Shown: positions 40,801 through 52,226, counted from the stretch's first letter. The stretch is 64,000 bases of DNA from Cladorhizidae sp. MBARI D1340-BT2 (GCA_028752905.1 JAQNBH010000011.1:20601602-20665601); one strand, 5' to 3'. Numbers and translations: made by a program. The notes: generated by a model from the sequence alone, not told the origin.

Positions 40801-42622
40801 GTGTGCATCAAACCATGAACTGTTGGGTGCAATCAAGCCATGAACTCTGGATTGTAGGAAGCCATGAACTCTGGTGTGCATCAAGCCATGAATTTAGGTG
40901 TGTATCAAGCTATTAACTCTGGTTTGCATCAACCCATGAACTCTGGTGTGCATCAAGCCATGAACTCTGGTGTGCATAATGCCATGATCTCTGGTGTGTA
41001 GCAAGCCATAAACTCGGTGCATAAAGCCATTAACTCTGGTGTGTATCAAGCTATGAATTGTGGTGTGTAGCAAGACATTAACTCTGGTGTGTAGCAGTCA
41101 TGAACTCTGTATCAAGCCATGAAATCTGGTGTGCAGCTAACCATGAACCCTGGTGTGTTAGACCATTTGCTTCTGGCTATCCCAACCTGATGTCAGAATT
41201 CTGTCTTGAGCGAATGTCCTCAGCCATTTACTCAGGTGTGTACCAAGCCATGAACTCTATGTATCAAGCTATGAAATCTGGTGTGTAGCAAGACATGAAC
41301 TCTGGTATGCAGCAAGCCATAAACTCTGGTATGCTTCAAGCCATGAAATTTGGTGTGCATCAAGCCATGAACTCTGGTGTGTATCAAGCTATTAACTCTG
41401 GTTTGCATCAACCCATGAACTCTGGTGTGCATCAAGCCACGAACTCTGGTGTGTAGCAAGCCATAAACTCTGTGCATCAAGCCATTAATTCTGGTGTGTA
41501 TCAAGCTATGAATTGTGGTGTGTAGCAAGACATTAACTCTGGTGTGTAGCAGTCATGAACTCTGTATCAAGCCATGAACTCTGGTGTGCAGCAAACCATG
41601 AACCCTGGTGTGTTAAGCCATGTACTCTGGTGTGTACCAAGCCATGAACTCTGGTATGCATCAAGCCATGACCTCTGGTGTGGAACAAGCCATGAACTCT
41701 AGTGTGCATCAAGCCATGAACACATTTTTACATCAAGCTATGAACACTGGAATGCAGCAAGCTATGAACTCTGATGTGTATCAAGCTATGAAATCTGGTG
41801 TGTAGCAAGACATGTACTCTGGTGTGCAGCAAGCCATAAACTCTGGTATGCTTCAAGCCATGAAATTTGTGTGCATCAAGCCAAGAACTCTGGTGGGTAT
41901 GAAGCTATGAACTCTGGTGTGTAGCAAGCCATGAACTCTGGCTTGCAGCAAGCCATTAACTCTGGCATGCAACAAGCCATGAACTCAGGTGTGTATCAAG
42001 CTATGAACTCTGGGTTGTAGCAAAACATGAACTCTGGTATGTTGCAAGAAATGAACTCTGGTGTGTAGCAGTCATGAACTCGGTATCAAGCCATGAACTC
42101 TGGTGTCTCAAGCCATAAACTCTGGTGTGTGTCAAGCCATGAACTCTGGTGTGCATCAAGCCATGAACTATAGTCTGCATCAAGCCATGAACTCTGTTGC
42201 ACATCAAGCCATGCACTCTGGTGTGCATCAACCCATGAACTCTGGTGTGCATCAACAATAAACTGTGGTGTGCATCAAGCCGTGAACTTTGGTGTGCATC
42301 AAGCAATGAACTCTGGTGGGAATCAAGCCATGAACTCTGGTGTGTAGCAAGCCATGAACTCTGGCATACAGCAAGCCATGAACTCTGGCATGCATCAAGC
42401 CATAAACTCTGGTGTGCATCAAGTCATGAAATCTGGTGTGCATAATGCCATGAACTCTGGTGTGTAGTAAGCCATAAACTCTGGCATGCAGCAAGCCATG
42501 AACTCTGGCATGCATCAAGCCAAAAACTCTGGTGTGTATCAAGCTATGAACTCTTGTGTGTAGCAGGACATGAACTCTGGTCTGTAGCACTCATGAACTC
42601 TTTATCAAGCCATGAACTCTGG
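34857..42622 (-). repeat. 24-bp minisatellite array, right arm part 1
   Basis: About 320 units of the same 24-bp repeat as the left arm, reverse-complemented (plus strand reads CATCAAGCCATGAACTCTGG). Minus-strand reading gives the same variants as the left arm, for example the CATTCCAGTGTTCATAGC and TACACATGTGTTCATGG units, so it belongs to the same array family. ORFs such as MNSGVHQAMNSGVYQA repeats are shadows. Higher-order copies within the right arm: 37.6-37.95 kb matches 47.49-47.83 kb (offset 9,879), 38.83-40.0 kb matches 48.59-49.8 kb (offset 9,758), and 41.8-42.3 kb matches 46.5-47.0 kb (offset 4,692). Confidence 0.96.
41161..41221. repeat. 61-bp non-satellite island in array, copy 1
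   Basis: A unique-looking block (starts GACCATTTGCTTCTGG, ends GCGAATGTCCTC) sits between GTGTTA and AGCC of an otherwise normal unit; the uninterrupted form is GTGTTAAGCCATGTACTC at 41,611. A second copy is at 45,846-45,905. It has no inverted ends and no obvious coding potential. Confidence 0.85.
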
Positions 42623-43278
42623 GGCAAGGTCACCATGATGCGTGTTATGTTTTTTCGACTTTTTTCGACTTTACTTGTGTACTATTTTACTATGCTTCAA
42701 TATATGAGCACCACTCAAATTCCCTAGTGAATACCAGACATAGCTAAACTTTTTAACCAATTTTCATAAAAAGTTTCTCTGTAAGTTAGGAGCTAGAGCT
42801 TGGTAAGTGATCGTGATGCACGTTACAAAATTGTGAAAATTTCTTAACTCAATTTGTACACAAGTTTCTAGAAAAACGGCTCCTTCAATTTAGTTAATTC
42901 ATATATATCTTCAGTAGAACTACATTGACTAAACATCCTCCAAATGTGATATTTCAAACTTGACCGATGTGCGTAGGGGGCCCATCGGGGTACGACTGTG
43001 TCACGTGATGCGCGTTACATGATGCGCGTTACAAAAAAAAAATCAGGACAAACTGACACAGATATTGCTATGTATTTAATCTACACCCCAAAAAGTACCT
43101 CACTGAGAAGGGGAGGATATGATGCATTGAGGCGGAAGGGGGGGGGGCATGATGCATCCGAGTGAGTGGTCTCCCGGAGGTTAGTTATGTACATATATGC
43201 ATTCATGTGTATTCATCCAATCATGTCTATGTATTAGACAGAGGTTGGTAGGTATACAGGAAAATACATGAAACACGA
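42623..43278. other. Transposon left end with repeated GTGATGCRYGTTACA motif
   Basis: No gene. Contains four of the six motif copies: 42,637-42,647 (partial), 42,813-42,827, 43,005-43,019 and 43,021-43,033 (without the first two bases). All are in the same direction, often next to A-rich sequence. Also a G-run at 43,138-43,148. Subterminal repeats of this sort are transposase-binding candidates. Confidence 0.6.
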
Positions 43279-44440
43279 TCAATTATTTTTCTTCCATTCC
43301 CCGATGGACTTGGTCACTAAATTCATATCATGTTTATTCAATCCAAAGAATCGGGAGGAGTGGCAGATTAGTGCTGGGGCTTGAACCCGTGCCAGCACGT
43401 CCTCACGTGCGACAGGGAGCCGATCTGGCTTCATCGGCCAGTTGTAACTGCCAAGTCTGGCATTTTTCATAAAAGATATGTCCACATGTGTTGGCGTGCT
43501 GCCCTCCACAACACCAAGATATGCTTTTCCATTATACACTAATGCCAGGAAGTCATTCTTGCTGAAAGTAGCAGTGATGAAGTTTTCCTCCACTTCTATA
43601 TCCTGCTTCTCCTGCACTTCCATATCTGGTTCAACCTCCTGAGCTACCTCAAAGTCTCTACTGAGACAAGCATGCTGTACTTTCCCACCAACCTTTCTGA
43701 TGCAATGCATATTACGGATGCCGTTTACCGCAGGTGAGGCTGCCCAGAATGCATCATCTAGCCCCATCTGATGATTTCGCTCCACTATCTCATCGTTGAT
43801 GACATCAGTAACCATCACTGATGGGATTAAGGCTGCTGCAGCTGCGAATGAGGTAGAATCGTGGACAAGTGGACTGGAGAGATTTGATCCTATTCCACAC
43901 ATATCGCTTCGTACTGCCTCCGGTACCGTCCACTGGGCCTTTCCCATGGCTGGTGGCAAAGTAGTTCCAAGTGAGGATGAGGGAATGTCTCTCCTCCAGC
44001 ATAGGTAGAGCATCAACAATGTATCGACTCTTGAATTGGGCCGAGGTCCCATCTGACCAGATGTTGATGAGCAGGGAATATGAGTGGGGCAGGGCCTTGA
44101 AATGATCTAAAATATTGTATTATGTATGTTGAATTACAGGGCTACAGAAAATGGCAGGAAGGTTGAAGGCGAAACTGGCCCCAATAGCTATCAGAATTTT
44201 TTTACCTCATTACATGTAGGTAGCGTTTCAAGGATCTTGTCCATGTAAGGCAGGATAGTGAACTTGGAATGGTCCTTGCAGTAAGAGGTTAGGACACCAC
44301 TGTGATGCTCCCCGCCATACCACAGGGAGTACGTGAACAGTAATATGCCCGCATGAGTCCGGTGTGCTGACTGCACCTCATCCTGCTCTATACATTCAAA
44401 GTTCTCCGAGAATAAACTTGACAGAAAGTGAAACTACAAA
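43279..44440 (-). pseudogene. Transposase-like gene, frameshifted, possible intron
   Basis: Three minus-strand segments read as one protein. Segment 1 (about 44,440-44,214) contains EQDEVQSAHRTHAGILLFT. Segment 2 (44,106 to about 43,860) contains INIWSDGTSAQFKSRY and WNYFATSHGKGPVDGTGG. Segment 3 (about 43,860-43,279) contains SFAAAAALIP, FLALVYNGKAYLGVVEGS and a basic C-terminus. Segments 1 and 2 join in frame if 44,107-44,213 is a 107-bp GT...AG intron; segments 2 and 3 are in different frames, so a frameshift has occurred near 43,860. From memory, the SDG..QFK and FFATSHGKG..DG.GG motifs recur in uncharacterised proteins of sponges, cnidarians and arthropods that are probably transposon-borne; I cannot name the domain. 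The Asp of the SDG motif may be catalytic, by inference only. Confidence 0.6.
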
Positions 44441-45267
44441 TGGTTACCTTGCCATGAAGTGATGTAGTGTTGACAGCACTGATGTGATGGAGAATAGAAT
44501 AAATCTGAGAGCTAGATCTTCTAATCCACTGCACTGCCTGCCTTTGATGGGTTTTAAATAGAAATTATGACCTGTGGTGCCACATGGATACATGGCAGAC
44601 TATTGGCATACTCTGGCATCTTCATGAAGCCTTTGATGTGACAGATAGGCAGACCCCCCTCCCTACAATCATTTTTTTATTTATGTTTAGCCTTTGATGT
44701 ATAGCATATTGAACACACCCTCTCTCCCCTGTGATGCATGTTACAAACTTTAATTGGAATATACAAGAAATATCCTCCTTCAATATGGACAATTTTTGGT
44801 AGGCAGGACTGGCTTATGTTAGGGAAGGACACTTCAAGATTTTATCAACATAGGTTTAAAACTATGAGGGTAGCTGGAACTTATTAATGTTTTCCGTGAT
44901 GCGTGTTACATGTGATGTAAGGTAATCAAAAATCTATCAAGCACCCATATCATGTTAATAATAACCAAAAATCTTTCTCAATATAGAAAGTTGATTGAAA
45001 TCCCCACGCAAAAGTATCAACATATGTGACATAGCTATATTTTAGGACGGATTTTAGCTTTTGTACATTTTAGATATATTTACTCAAAAACGAGCCTCAA
45101 AATTATGTTCTCATTCAGAGCAATGGTTCTGGGTAGTAAATGGAGATATCTGCCTAAACTCCACATTTTCTGAAGCAGTGGAGTCTACTTTCATATACAT
45201 AAACTTTTATGGCAATACCATTGAGTTTTTTTCCCCATCTCAAATGTCATGATTTCGTGACCTTGCC
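44441..45267. other. Transposon right part, no clear gene
   Basis: AT-rich sequence with two motif copies (GTGATGCATGTTACA at 44,731-44,745 and GTGATGCGTGTTACA at 44,895-44,909) and the right terminal inverted repeat. A 63-codon plus-strand frame at 45,061 has no recognisable features. The 5' end of the transposase gene probably lies here but is not readable. Confidence 0.5.
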
Positions 45268-48200
45268 CTCTGGTGTATCAAGCCATGAACTCTGGTGTGT
45301 GTCAAGCCATGATATCTGGAGTGCATCAAGCCATGAACTCTGGTGTGAAGCAAGCCATGAATGCTGTTGTGTTAAGCCATGAACTCTGGTGTGTGTCAAG
45401 CCATGATATCTGGAGTGCATCAAGCCATGAACTCTGGTGTACATCAAGCCAATGAACTCTGGTGTGCAGCAAGCCATGAACCCTGGTGTGCATCAAACCA
45501 TGAACTCTTGGGTGCAATCAAGCCATGAACTCTGGATTGTAGGAAGCCATGAACTCTGGTGTGCATCAAGCCATGAACGCTGGTGTGTATTAAGCTATTA
45601 ACTCTGGTTTGCATCAACCCATGAACTCTGGTGTGCATCAAGCCATGAACTCTGGTGTGCATAATGCCATGAACTATGGTGTGTAGCAAGCCATAAACTC
45701 GGTGCATCTAGCCATTAACTCTGGTGTGTATCAAGCTATGAATTGTGGTGTGTAGCAAGACATTAACTCTGGTGTGTAGCAGTCATGAACTCTGTATCAA
45801 GCCATGAACTCTGGTGTGCAGCAAACCATGAACCCTGGTGTGTTAGACCATTTGCTTCAGGCTATCCCACCTGATGTCAGAATTCTGTCTTGAACGAATG
45901 TCCTCAGCCATGTACTCTGGTGTGTACCAAGCCATGAACTCTGGTATGCATCAAGCCATGAGCTCTGGTGTGGAACAAGCCATGAACTCTATGTATCAAG
46001 CTATGAAATCTGGTGTGTAGCAAGACATGAACTCTGGTGTGCAGCAAGCCATAAACTCTGGTATGCTTCAAGCCATGAAATTTGGTGTGCATCAAGCCAA
46101 GAACTCTGGTGGGTATGAAGCTATGAACTCTGGTGTGCATCAAGCCATGAACTCTGGTGTGTATCAAGCTATTAACTCTGGTTTGCATCAACCCATGAAC
46201 TCTGTTGTGCATCAAGCCATGAACTCTGGTGTGTAGCAAGCCATAAACTTCGTGCATCAAGCCATTAATTCTGGTGTGTATCAAGCTATGAATTGTGGTG
46301 TGTAGCAAGACATTAACTCTGGTGTGTACCAAGCCATGAACTCTGGTATGCATCAAGCCATGGTCTCTGGTGTGGAACAAGCCATGAACTCTAGTGTGCA
46401 TCAAGCCATGAACACATGTGTACATCAAGCTATGAAAACTGGAATGCAGCAAGCTATGAACTCTGATGTGTATCAAGCTATGAAATCTGGTGTGTAGCAA
46501 GACATGTACTCTGGTGTGCAGCAAGCCATAAACTCTGGTATGCTTCAAGCCATGAAATTTGTGTGCATCAAGCCAAGAACTCTGGTGGGTATGAAGCTAT
46601 GAACTCTGGTGTGTAGCAAGCCATGAACTCTGGCTTGCAGCAAGCCATTAACTCTGGCATGCAACAAGCCATGAAATCAGGTGTGTATCAAGCTATGAAC
46701 TCTGGGTTGTAGCAAAACATGAACTCTGGTATGTTGCTAGAAATGAACTCTGGTGTGTAGCAGTCATGAACTCGGTATCAAGCCATGAACTCTGGTGTCT
46801 CAAGCCATAAACTCTGGTGTGTGTCAAGCCATGAACTCTGGTGTGCATCAAGCCATGAACTATTGTCTGCATCAAGCCATGAACTCTGTTGCACATCAAG
46901 CCATGCACTCTGGTGTGCATCAACCCATGAACTCTGGTGTGCATCAACAATAAACTATGGTGTGCATCAAGCCGTGAACTTTGGTGTGCATCAAGCAATG
47001 AACTCTGGTGGGTATCAAGCCATGAACTCTGGTGTGTAGCAAGCCATGAACTCTGGCATACAGCAAGCCATGAACTCTGAAATGCATCAAGCCATAAACT
47101 CTGGTGTGTATCAAGCTATGAACTCTTGTGTATAGCAGGACATGAACTCTGGTCTGTAGCAGTCATGAACTCTTTATCAAGCCATGAACTCTGGTGTATC
47201 AAGCCATGAACTCTGGTGTGTGTCAAGCCATGATATCTGGTATGCATCAAGCCATGAACTCTGGTATGTATCAAGCTATTAACTCGGGTGTGCATCAACC
47301 CTTCAACTGTGGGGTGCATCAAGCCATGAAATCAATTGTGCATCAAGCCATGAACTCTGGTGTGTAGCAAGACATGAACTCTGGCATGCATCAAGCCATT
47401 AAATTTGGTGTGTATCAATGTGTGTATCAGGACATGTACTCTGGAGTGTAGCAGTCATGAACTCTGTATCAAGCCAAGAACTCTGGTGTGCAGCAAGCAA
47501 TGAATGCTAGTGTGTTAAGCCATGTACTCTGGTGTGTACCAAGCTATGAACTCTGGTATACATCAAGCCATGAACTCTGGTTTGCAACAAGCCATGAACT
47601 CTGGTGTGCATCAAGCCATGAACTCATGTGTACATCAAGCTATGAACACTTGCATGCAGCAAGCTATGAACTCTGATGTGTATAAAGCTATGAACTCTGG
47701 TGTGTACTGTAGTAAGACATGAATTCTGGCGTGCAGCAAGCCATGAACTCCGGGGTGCATCAAGCCATGAACTCTGGTGTGTAACAAGCTATGAACTCTG
47801 GTGTGTAGCAAGACATGAACTCTGGTGTGTAGCAGTCATGATCTCTGTATCAAGCCATATAATCTGGTGTCTCAAGCCATGAAATCTGGTGTGTAGAACC
47901 TTGAACTCTGGTATTCATCAAGCCATGAACATTAGTTTGCATCAAGCCATGAACTCTGGTTTGCATCAAGCCATGAACTCTGGTGTGCATAAAGCCTTGA
48001 ACCGTTGTGTGCATCAAGCCAAGAATTCTGGCGTGCATCAAGCCATTAACTCAGGTGTGCATCAAGCCATCAACTTTGATGTGCAACAAGCCATGAACTC
48101 TGGTGTGTATCAAGCTATGAACTCTGGTGTGTGGCAAGACATGCACTCTGGTGTATATCAGTCATGAACTCTGTATCAAACCATGAAATCTGGTGTCTTA

Positions 48201-50086
48201 AGCCATGAACTCTGGAGTGTGTCAAGCCATGAACTCTGGTGTGCATCAAGCCATGAACTCTGGTGTGCATCAAGCCATGAACTCTGGTGTGTATCAAGCT
48301 ATGAACTCTGGTCTGTATCAAGCTATATGAACTCTGGTGTGTAGCAAAACATGAATTCTGGTGTGTATCAAGCTATAAACTCCAGTCTCTAACAAGCTAT
48401 ATTAATTCTGGTTTGCATCAAGCCATGAATTCTGGTGTGCATCAAGCCATGAACTTTGGTGTGCATCAAGCCATGAACTCTGATGGGTATCAAGCTATGA
48501 ACTCTGGTGGGTAGCAAGCCTTGAACACTGGCATGGAGCAAGCCATGAACTCTGGCATGCATCAAGCCATGAACTCTGGTGTGTATCACGCTATGAACCC
48601 TGGTGTGTAGCAAGACATGACCTCTGGTGTGTAGCAGTAATGAACTCTCTATCAAGCCATGAAGTCTGGCATCTCAAGCCATGAACTCTGGTGTGTTTCA
48701 AGCCATGAACTCTGGTGTGCATCAAGCCATGAACTCTGGTGTGTATTAAGCTATTAACTCTGGTGTGCATCAACCCATGAACTCTGGTGTGCATCAAGCC
48801 ATGAACTCTGGTGTGCATCAAGCCATGAACTCTGGTGTGTAGCAAGCCATGAACTCCGGCGTGCATCAAGCCAGTAACTCTGGTGTGTATCAAGCTATGA
48901 ATTCTGGTCTGTAGCAAGACATGAACTCTGGTATGTAGCAGTTATGAACTCTGTATCAAGCCATTAACTCTGTGTGCAGCAAGCCTTGAACACTGGTGTG
49001 TTAAGCCATGTACTCTGGTGTGTACCAAGCCATGAAATCTGGTGTGCAACAAGTCATGAACTCTGGTGTGCATCAAGCTATAAACTCTGGTGTGTATCAA
49101 GCTATGTATGAACTCTGATGTATAGCAAGACATGAACTCTGGCATCCAGCAAGCCATGAACTCTGGGGTGCATCAAGCCATGAACTCTATTTTGTATCAA
49201 GCTATTAACTCTGGTGTGCATCAAGCTATGAACTCTGGTGTGCATCAAGCCATGAACTCGGGTGTGTAGCAAGCCATGAACTCTGGCGTGCATCAAGCTA
49301 TTAACTCTGGTTTGTATAAAGCTATGAACTCTGATGTGCATCAAGCCATGAACTCTGGTGTGCATAAAGCCATGAACTCGGGTGTGCTTCTAGGCATAAA
49401 CTCTGGTGTGCAGGCTATGAACTCGGGTGTGCACCAAGCCATGACTTCGGGTGTGCAGCAAGTGATGAACTCTATGAAGTCTGGTGTGCATCATGCCATG
49501 TACTATGGTGTGTATCAAGACATGAATTCTTATGTCAGTATCCATGAACTCCGTATCCAGCCATGAACTTAGGTGTGTATCAAGCTATGTACTCTGGTGT
49601 GTATCAAGCCATGAACTAGGGTATGCATCAAGCAATGAACTCTGGTGTTTATCAAGCTATGAACTCTAGTGGGTATCAAGCTATGAACTTTGGTGTTTAG
49701 CAAGACATGAACTCTGATGTGCATCAATCCATGAACTCTGGTGTGCATCATGCCATGAACTCTGGTGTGCATCAAGGCATGAACTAGGATGTGCATCAAG
49801 CAATGAACTCTGGTGTTTATCAAGATATGAACTCTAGTGGGTATCAAGCTATAAACTTTGGTGTTTAGCAAGCCATGAACACTGGCCTGCATCAAGCCAT
49901 GAACTCTGGAGTGCATCAAGCGTTGAATTCTGGTGTGTAGCAAGCCATGAACTCCGTGCATCAAGCCCTTAACTCTGGTGTGTATCAAGCTATGAATTCT
50001 GGTGTGTAGCAAGACATGAACTCTGGTGTGTAGCAGTCATGAACTCTGATTCAAGCCATGAACTCTGGTGTGAAGCAAGCCATGAA
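45268..50086 (-). repeat. 24-bp minisatellite array, right arm part 2
   Basis: About 200 units continuing the right arm after the DNA transposon, in the same orientation. The last recognisable units are GTGTGAAGCAAGCCATGAATG, after which unique sequence starts near 50,087. Stretches at 46.7-47.0, 47.5-47.8 and 48.6-49.8 kb are copies of blocks in 37.6-42.3 kb. This is the only true end of the array inside the window. Confidence 0.96.
45846..45905. repeat. 60-bp non-satellite island in array, copy 2
   Basis: Copy of the island at 41,161-41,221 with one base lost (CCCACCTG against CCCAACCTG) and a few substitutions, at the same position in the unit. It was carried by duplication of the surrounding block. 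Confidence 0.85.
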
Positions 50087-50102
50087 TGATGCCATCCTGT
50101 GA

Positions 50103-50460
50103 GTGGACATCCCCAATCTACATGCCCTGGTATCCCCCACCACACCACGAATAGAGACTACTCCTCGGCTGAGGAAGAAGCTCAAGAGAAAACAGCCGAG
50201 ATATAAGTGCCATAGAGTGATTAATTATATAGAAATAATTACCTCTCCTGAGTCAGGAAACAGTGGGTCTAGCCACCACCCATTAGACAGTGATGAGAGG
50301 GACCACCAATCTTCATCTCACTCCAACACCAAGGGAGAACCAAGCTCTACTGACAACACAGATAAGTACGAGATGGAGTGGATGGCCGAGCAGGAACAGA
50401 CCCCAGCACAAGACTGGATGACCTGCCGGACTTCATAGATGACCTGTTCAAGAAAGCATC
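50103..50460 (+). other. Unassigned open reading frame next to array end
   Basis: A 111-codon frame (50,103-50,438) rich in Ser, Lys, Arg and Glu, starting MDIPNLHALVSPTTPRIE, overlaps a second frame at 50,378-50,563 (DDLPDFIDDLFKKASE). Neither resembles a domain I know. Composition differs from the satellite. It could be the disordered start of a host exon, or gag/pol linker sequence of the gypsy remnant that follows; the latter is favoured because a pol linker begins at about 50,550 in an overlapping frame. Confidence 0.3.
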
Positions 50461-50520
50461 TGAGAGGAACAGGGCAGCAAATATGCATAAGAAACTGGCT
50501 CGCCAGAGGTACGCCAAGAG

Positions 50521-51840
50521 ATGTGGTCAGTTAGTGCCATTGAAAGGGGGAAACATCAGTTAGTAGAAGCCCAGGAGAGCGACTCCACCCTGGAGATCTG
50601 CAGGAGAAGAAGTGCTTTCCCTACCTCACTCTTTTTCTATCAGTACGACATCCTGTGGAATGAATCGCTACCCACAAAACAGACAGAGATGCTGCAGCAG
50701 ATTGTACTTCCCGAGGTATACAGTTAGACGGCTCTGTATATGGCACACCTGGTACCATGGGCCAGCCACTTCGGGAGAACCAAGACCATTAACAGACTAC
50801 TGAGAAGGTTCTTCTGGCCAGGCATATGAGGAGAAGTAGCATCTGCAAGAGATGCCAGACCTGCCAGCATGCAGCCAAGGGAATAGTATACGTAAGGCAC
50901 CACTCATTACCTTATCTGTTGTTTCACAACCACTGGCAATGGACAATGGACATAGTGAGTCCACTGCTGCAGACAGAGGAGGGCCATAGATATATTCTGA
51001 CCGTGTGCGACTATGGGAAACGCTATCTAGAAGCTTTCTGGCTGAAGACCACAACAAGCAGAGATGTTGTAGATGCTCTGGTGGAGATGTTCTCCAGAGT
51101 GGGGTTCCCTGATGAGATTCTCTCTGACACGGGCTCCAACTTCTGCAGCAAACTGATGGAGAAATTCCTACGGATGTTCGGGGTGTCCCACATCAAGACT
51201 GCAGACTATCATCCAGAGACAGATGGAATGGTAGAGTGCTACAATGCAACCCTAAAGAGTGGACTCCGTAAGTATGTTGAGAGGTTTGAAGGACAGTGGC
51301 ACATGAGCATTCCCTACTTACTTTTTGCATTACGTGAACTTCCCCACCAGAGCACAGGGTTCAGCCCATTTGAACTGATCTATGGGAGGAATCCCCGAGG
51401 GCCACTAGACGTGTTGCAGGAACAGTGGAGGCAGCCGACTAAGTGTAAGGAGAGTGTCATCTCCTTCCTACTCAACACCTACGAGAAGTTGGAGGCAGCT
51501 CGACACCTGGCCTGCACAACTCAGTTGGGACAAGGACAAAATGAAGATCTAGTATGACAGGACAGCTCGTGAACGCTGCTTCCAGGTGGATGACCTAGTC
51601 CTGGTTGCCCTCATCATCCAACAATTTGCTGGCCAGGTGCCAAGCACAATATCCTATCTCAGAAAAACTAAGCCATAGTATATATAAGGTCAAGGCAGGT
51701 AAGGAGAAGCCGAACATTTCATGTGAGTATGTTGGCCAGGTGGGAGTCTCACCATCAGCGGTTTGTCTTCTCAATGAGACATCCCAACTACCACTGACTG
51801 AGTTCGAGGAGATCATGACCTGGAATGATCAATCTACATG
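50521..51840 (+). pseudogene. Degraded gypsy integrase remnant (second family)
   Basis: Pol 3' remnant in several frames. First a linker, HQLVEAQESDSTLEICRRRS, ending LPTKQTEMLQQIVLPEVYS (50,521-50,727). Next comes the zinc-binding part, FGRTKTINRLLRRFFWPG (about 50,768-50,825), with CKRCQTCQ at 50,847. The integrase core is the 243-codon frame 50,826-51,557: catalytic Asp in WTMDIVSPL, Asp in LSDTGSNF and Glu in GMVECYNATLK. Finally a C-terminal SH3-like part, YDRTARERCFQVDDLVLV (about 51,545-51,605), continues in another frame to ISEKLSHSIYKVKAG. At least three frame changes and the loss of gag, RT and LTRs show it is dead. It differs clearly in sequence from the 26-35 kb elements and lies on the opposite strand. 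Such integrases resemble the gypsy/KRBA2-like group. Confidence 0.85.
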
Positions 51841-51930
51841 ATATCGTTAATACAGAAGAGGAGATGGTGGCACTTGCTGTAGAGGGGGACAAAGATGATG
51901 TAGATGATGAAGAGAAAGAAGAGTAGTGTG
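51826..51930 (+). other. Short acidic coding-like fragment
   Basis: Frame MINLHDIVNTEEEMVALAVE followed by an acidic run ending DDEEKEE and a stop. Tigger/jerky transposases have acidic tails and a Tigger-like terminus lies 240 bp downstream, so it may be the remains of that gene. Recognition is weak. Confidence 0.25.
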
Positions 51931-52165
51931 TTCCAGCTGTATATGTTCAAGAGCAGTAGCATGGAATTCCAATGAACACAATGGTGATGCTGAACAGTCT
52001 CTAGCTTGAAACTGAAAAAAAAAGATGGATAAATCAGAAAGAAACAAAAGTTAGAGACAAAGCTTTCAGACTCTAATACTTGTAATTAAGTTATTCACAT
52101 TGTTGTTAAGATGCTGTCATAATAATTGTACATTATTGTGATAACTTGATGAACATTTTGTGCAA

Positions 52166-52226
52166 CTTCAGTTATCCGAACATTTAAGTTATCCAAACAT
52201 GTTCGGCTAACTGACTTCCTACTGTA
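52166..52226 (+). mobile_element. Tigger/pogo-like terminal repeat, solitary end
   Basis: The minus strand reads TA, CAGTAGGAAGTCAGTTAGCC, then two GTTYGGATAACT-type motifs, the pattern of pogo/Tigger ends with TA target sites. A related end is found at 61,495. No partner end was found to the left, so this is a fragment. Confidence 0.5.

Larger units (their letters stand above)
42623..45267 (-). mobile_element. DNA transposon inserted in the array (2,645 bp)
   Basis: Non-satellite block bounded by short inverted ends GGCAAGGTCAC (42,623-42,633) and its complement GTGACCTTGCC (45,257-45,267). It is flanked by CTCTGG on both sides (42,617-42,622 and 45,268-45,273), a 6-bp target duplication. 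The paralogous unoccupied site is seen at 40,608-40,613, with matching flanks on both sides. Inside are a decayed minus-strand transposase-like gene and six direct copies of a GTGATGCRYGTTACA motif near the ends. I cannot assign a superfamily: the TIR is very short and the 6-bp duplication is unusual. Confidence 0.85.

Noticed and set aside
43380..43400. tRNA B-box-like sequence (GGCTTGAACCCGTGCC)
   Set aside because: No matching A box or cloverleaf can be drawn around it, and it lies inside the transposon coding region.
43796..44008. 70-codon plus-strand ORF inside the array-borne transposon
   Set aside because: It is antisense to the SDG/HGKG transposase-like segment, which has clear motifs.
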